Shown here: one piece after another, positions 15,319-17,193 of the stretch
Layout: each line of letters opens with the position of its first letter
How positions within the stretch are numbered: the stretch's first letter is position 1
NCBI GenBank assembly: GCA_030593785.1
Contig: JAUVGM010000008.1
Coordinates: forward strand, 1 to 17,193
Length of the DNA stretch: 17,193 bases
From: Gammaproteobacteria bacterium
GTDB lineage: Bacteria > Pseudomonadota > Gammaproteobacteria > UBA6429 > Thiohalophilaceae
Direction of reading: 5' to 3'
Position numbers and translations under genes: made by a program
The notes under the pieces: model-generated
Databases searched by the model: none
What the model was told of the DNA's origin: nothing
The model's input: only the letters and a program-made list of their open reading frames with translations

Positions 15319-15768
15319 TTACTTAAAGTATTCATCCAACTGGCTAAGGCAACCAATCCAACCTTCTGAGTGAAGGTCCACTGAGTTTTGTGATTCAAGC
15401 TTTTCATGCAACAAAGTCATTTCTGTTAATCCATTTGTTTCTTTAAGATCAATAGTAACTAGTGAATTGACTTCTTGTTCATCACTTTCCCATTGCCATG
15501 TAAACACAATTTGATCAAAAGGATTCAAAACGACATATTCACCATGAATAACATGTGCCGTACCGTCCGGTTCACGCATTTCAATTTTATATTTCCCACC
15601 CACTTTCAATTCCTGCTCATGCACGATGGTAGTAAATTCTTTTGTCGGAGCAAACCAGGATGTTAAGTAGTCTTTATTTGTCCATGCCTCATAGACATCC
15701 TTTTTTGGATGTTTAAAACTTCTATTCATAGTGAGTGAAAAATTTTCAATTGCGACTGCTGTGTCCAT
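15319..15768 (-). CDS. AHSA1-type SRPBCC domain protein
   Basis: A 149-residue single-domain protein of the SRPBCC (START-like) fold, AHSA1/activator-of-Hsp90 subgroup. Marks: RSFKHPKKDVYEAWTNKDYL near residues 16-35, SWFAPTK, the KVGGKYKIEMREPDG hairpin (about 55-69), FTWQWESD and the C-terminal helix EGWIGCLSQLDEYF. Such domains have a deep hydrophobic pocket; most bacterial members have no known ligand. Its start is 1 nt after the ArsR stop, with a good AGGAG ribosome site lying inside the end of the arsR gene, so the two are co-transcribed and probably translationally coupled. This ArsR plus AHSA1 pairing is common in bacteria and suggests response to a small molecule or stress, but the signal is unknown. 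Confidence 0.92.
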   Translation of the reverse strand: MDTAVAIENFSLTMNRSFKHPKKDVYEAWTNKDYLTSWFAPTKEFTTIVHEQELKVGGKYKIEMREPDGTAHVIHGEYVVLNPFDQIVFTWQWESDEQEVNSLVTIDLKETNGLTEMTLLHEKLESQNSVDLHSEGWIGCLSQLDEYFK

Positions 15769-15769
15769 G

Positions 15770-16159
15770 CTATTTCTCCTTTTTCTTTATAAGATTTACA
15801 ATATTTGATTTTTTATTTACTGCTTTCTCCTTTTTATTCTTATCTAAAAAACTGGTTAATGAATCAAGCTGTGCTTCCCAGAAGCTTCTGTAAAAACAAA
15901 TCCAGTCTGATGCCGTTTCTAAAGGTGCAGCATTTAATTCACATCGACGAATCCGACCATCTTTATGTCGCTTTAATAATCCTGCTTTTTCAAGCACACC
16001 GAGATGCTTTGAAATAGCAGGTAGTGACATTTCAAATGGTTCAGCAATTTCAGTTACTAACGCCTCCCCTCTTGATAATCTCGCTAATATCGCTCGGCGT
16101 GTGCTATCCGATAAAGCGTGGAAAACTTTGTCGAGTTGGGAATCATCATATTTAACCAT
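15770..16159 (-). CDS. ArsR-family winged-helix repressor, partner of the AHSA1 protein
   Basis: A 129-residue DNA-binding repressor. DKVFHALSDSTRRAILARLS (10-29) is the typical start of the ArsR/SmtB fold, and EMSLPAISKHLGVLEKAGLL (43-62) is the helix-turn-helix, followed by the wing HKDGRIRRCELN. The metal-binding ELCVCD motif of arsenic and zinc sensors is missing, so a non-metal signal is likely. The C-terminal tail is rich in lysine. I start it at ATG 16159. The frame could extend to a TTG at 16195, but that TTG is part of a TTGACA -35 box and gives a longer, unlike N terminus. With this start the mRNA would be leaderless. A 24-bp palindrome covers the -10 box and start codon, fitting autorepression of the two-gene operon. 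Confidence 0.9.
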   Translation of the reverse strand: MVKYDDSQLDKVFHALSDSTRRAILARLSRGEALVTEIAEPFEMSLPAISKHLGVLEKAGLLKRHKDGRIRRCELNAAPLETASDWICFYRSFWEAQLDSLTSFLDKNKKEKAVNKKSNIVNLIKKKEK

Positions 16160-16171
16160 ATGGTTAAATAT
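16148..16171. promoter_or_regulatory. 24-bp perfect palindromic operator for the ArsR repressor
   Basis: The sequence reads the same on both strands over 24 bp; its core is TTTAACCATATGGTTAAA (16151-16168). It overlaps five of six bases of the -10 box and the first four codons of the ArsR gene. A bound dimer would block RNA polymerase directly. That ArsR is the protein that binds it is inferred from position. Confidence 0.8.
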
Positions 16172-16195
16172 AGAAGTGAGTTTAAAACTTGTCAA
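16167..16195 (-). promoter_or_regulatory. Promoter of the arsR-AHSA1 operon (leaderless)
   Basis: Minus strand: TTGACA (16195-16190, 6 of 6), 17-nt spacer, TATATT (16172-16167, 5 of 6). The ATG at 16159 starts 7 nt after the -10 box, so transcription should begin at or beside the A of ATG. There is no Shine-Dalgarno. Confidence 0.8.
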
Positions 16196-16283
16196 GAAAT
16201 GGCTTAATTAATATTTTAGATAGGCAGAAATGAATACAGTAGATAACACTACAAATAATGTTAGATTTTGAGATGCAATAAAA

Positions 16284-16319
16284 AATCCCTGCCAGCGAAA
16301 GCATTCACTGGCAGGGATT
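16284..16319 (-). terminator. Strong intrinsic terminator of the DUF4202 gene
   Basis: AATCCCTGCCAG (16284-16295) and CTGGCAGGGATT (16308-16319) form a perfect 12-bp stem with a 12-nt loop. On the minus strand it is followed by TTTATTGC after the stem's own T's, giving a near-continuous T-run. It starts 10 nt after the stop at 16330. Confidence 0.9.
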
Positions 16320-16329
16320 AAGTGGTCGA

Positions 16330-16932
16330 TTAAGCGACTGATTTTTCAATAAGAGGAATTAATGGTTCAGGCAATTTTAAATCACCTGATAGAGCAAAAT
16401 CATGTGCATCTGAAGACATTTTTTTCCAGGTCTTTCGGATAATATCAATCCATTTTTCTTCATCATATTCCGGATGCTTCTCAGCAAACGCTAACATGTA
16501 ATGTTCAATAAAAACCAAGCTTGCAACATCTTCCAGCAACTGTGTGTCTTCATTTTTTTTAATCGCTTTTTTACCAACTGCTTTTCGAACACGTTCAAGT
16601 GATTCTTCATCAAAACCTGCTTTTGCCATGAGGTCAGCCGTAGTATCAGCGTGGAAGGTATAAAGCTTTGTGCGCCACTGATGGTAACCTTTACGATCCA
16701 TTGGATACGCATCACGTGGTGATTTCCAGCGTTGAATGTGTTGACCACGAACAGCAAGCTGATTTACATGATCTGCTTCGGGTTTATAACGCTCAATCAT
16801 ATCGGCCATTCGATGTGAATAAAGCAGCTCTTTTGGCCATTCTTTCCCTGCTTCATCCGTAACGGTATTCGGATCTTCACTATTTGCAGCATCCATTAAA
16901 GTAACAGATTGTTCAAAGGCTTGTTGGGTCAT
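16330..16932 (-). CDS. DUF4202 family protein
   Basis: A 200-residue soluble protein recognised as DUF4202 by its motifs: KELLYSHRMADMIERYKPEA (35-54), LAVRGQHIQRWKSPRDAYPM (59-78), YHQWRTKLYTFHA (83-95) and LEDVASLVFIEHYM (133-146). The spaced histidines (H40, H65, H84, H94) and D135 in an all-helical chain recall a metal-binding HD-like site, but this is an inference; no activity is established that I know of. ATG at 16932 has a GGAGA ribosome site about 7 nt upstream. It is a single-gene unit closed by a strong terminator, upstream of but separate from the arsR operon. Confidence 0.9.
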   Translation of the reverse strand: MTQQAFEQSVTLMDAANSEDPNTVTDEAGKEWPKELLYSHRMADMIERYKPEADHVNQLAVRGQHIQRWKSPRDAYPMDRKGYHQWRTKLYTFHADTTADLMAKAGFDEESLERVRKAVGKKAIKKNEDTQLLEDVASLVFIEHYMLAFAEKHPEYDEEKWIDIIRKTWKKMSSDAHDFALSGDLKLPEPLIPLIEKSVA

Positions 16933-17073
16933 TCTTGTTCTCCAGAAATTACCGAGATATTTTAAATCTCTGTGTATAGATTCTCGTATTTTATAGGTGT
17001 CTAGTGGATTAAAAAAGTAGCAATATATAAGGTTAATATAAAATTTAGTGACAAATTTTACTTATAATCACTT

Positions 17074-17193
17074 TTACGTCTTTGATTTATACTCGATGGA
17101 GTTTAAGAATATTTCAAGTAATTGATTAACAAGTTTATCTAAAGAAATATCCCTATAGCGGTTTTCGACAAGTATACATTTTGTATAGAGCAC
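17074..17193 (-). CDS. C-terminal end of an unidentified protein entering from the right edge
   Basis: An open minus-strand frame runs from the right edge to a TAA at 17074-17076, giving 39 residues: VLYTKCILVENRYRDISLDK, then LVNQLLEIFLNSIEYKSKT. The amphipathic helix at the end is like the last helix of many small regulators, including TetR types, but 39 residues are too few to assign a family. Whether it is a true gene depends on sequence beyond the window. Confidence 0.45.
   Translation of the reverse strand: MLYTKCILVENRYRDISLDKLVNQLLEIFLNSIEYKSKT

Noticed and set aside
16160..16195. TTG start that would add 12 residues to the ArsR protein
   Set aside because: The TTG is the beginning of a perfect TTGACA -35 box, and the extra residues do not look like the family N terminus.
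1..17193. CRISPR arrays, tRNA or rRNA genes, insertion sequences
   Set aside because: No regularly spaced repeats, cloverleaf, rRNA-like stretch or transposase frame was seen on either strand.

Overview
The window reads as chromosomal DNA from a low-GC (roughly mid-30s % by eye) gammaproteobacterium. It is Gram-negative: it carries a MipA/OmpV outer-membrane protein, an OmpA-type lipoprotein and a BamE-like lipoprotein. It is motile: it carries a chemotaxis receptor behind a flagellar sigma-28-type promoter. It probably senses oxygen, because there is a perfect FNR/ANR box. A SelD plus selenouridine synthase pair shows selenium use. The genus cannot be fixed from the sequence. I saw no tRNA, rRNA, CRISPR array, IS element or phage gene; this is mostly ordinary chromosome with some unexplained small and orphan genes.

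Layout, left to right. 1-1861 (minus): the start of a MipA/OmpV gene running off the left edge, preceded by a methyl-accepting chemotaxis protein with a GCCGATAA sigma-28-type promoter. 2116-3591 (minus): an Fe(II)/2-oxoglutarate dioxygenase followed 15 nt later by a DUF2141 exported protein, behind an FNR box placed at -41.5 from a predicted start site. 3788-3973 (minus): a 39-residue single-span membrane microprotein with its own Shine-Dalgarno and terminator. 4193-7311 (minus): a long peptidase-U32-family (RlhA-like) protein and an upstream PlsC-type acyltransferase. 7474-8673 (plus): a Bcr/CflA drug transporter. 8680-9816 (minus): an unrecognised membrane/coiled-coil/winged-helix-like protein and a 73-residue protein that may have an HMA-like fold. 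10032-12202 (plus): selD and selU (mnmH). 12271-13662 (minus): a conserved protein of unknown function, divergent from an OmpA-type lipoprotein (13910-14581), followed by a BamE/SmpA-like lipoprotein (14820-15173). 15319-16195 (minus): an ArsR repressor and AHSA1/SRPBCC protein operon behind a promoter overlapped by a 24-bp perfect palindrome. 16284-16932 (minus): a DUF4202 gene with a strong terminator. 17074-17193: the tail of a gene entering from the right.

Genes that work together: SelD makes selenophosphate, which SelU uses to modify the tRNA wobble position. ArsR probably represses its own operon with the AHSA1 protein. The dioxygenase and DUF2141 protein are probably co-transcribed under oxygen control. 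The most interesting signals are regulatory: a near-ideal class II FNR promoter driving an O2-consuming enzyme, three promoters whose -10 box lies only 6-7 nt before the start codon (predicted leaderless mRNAs), and the ArsR operator covering both -10 box and start codon. No clearly new multi-gene system was found. The best candidates for new biology are the microprotein at 3854-3973, the membrane/winged-helix-like protein at 8680-9312 and the protein at 12271-13662.
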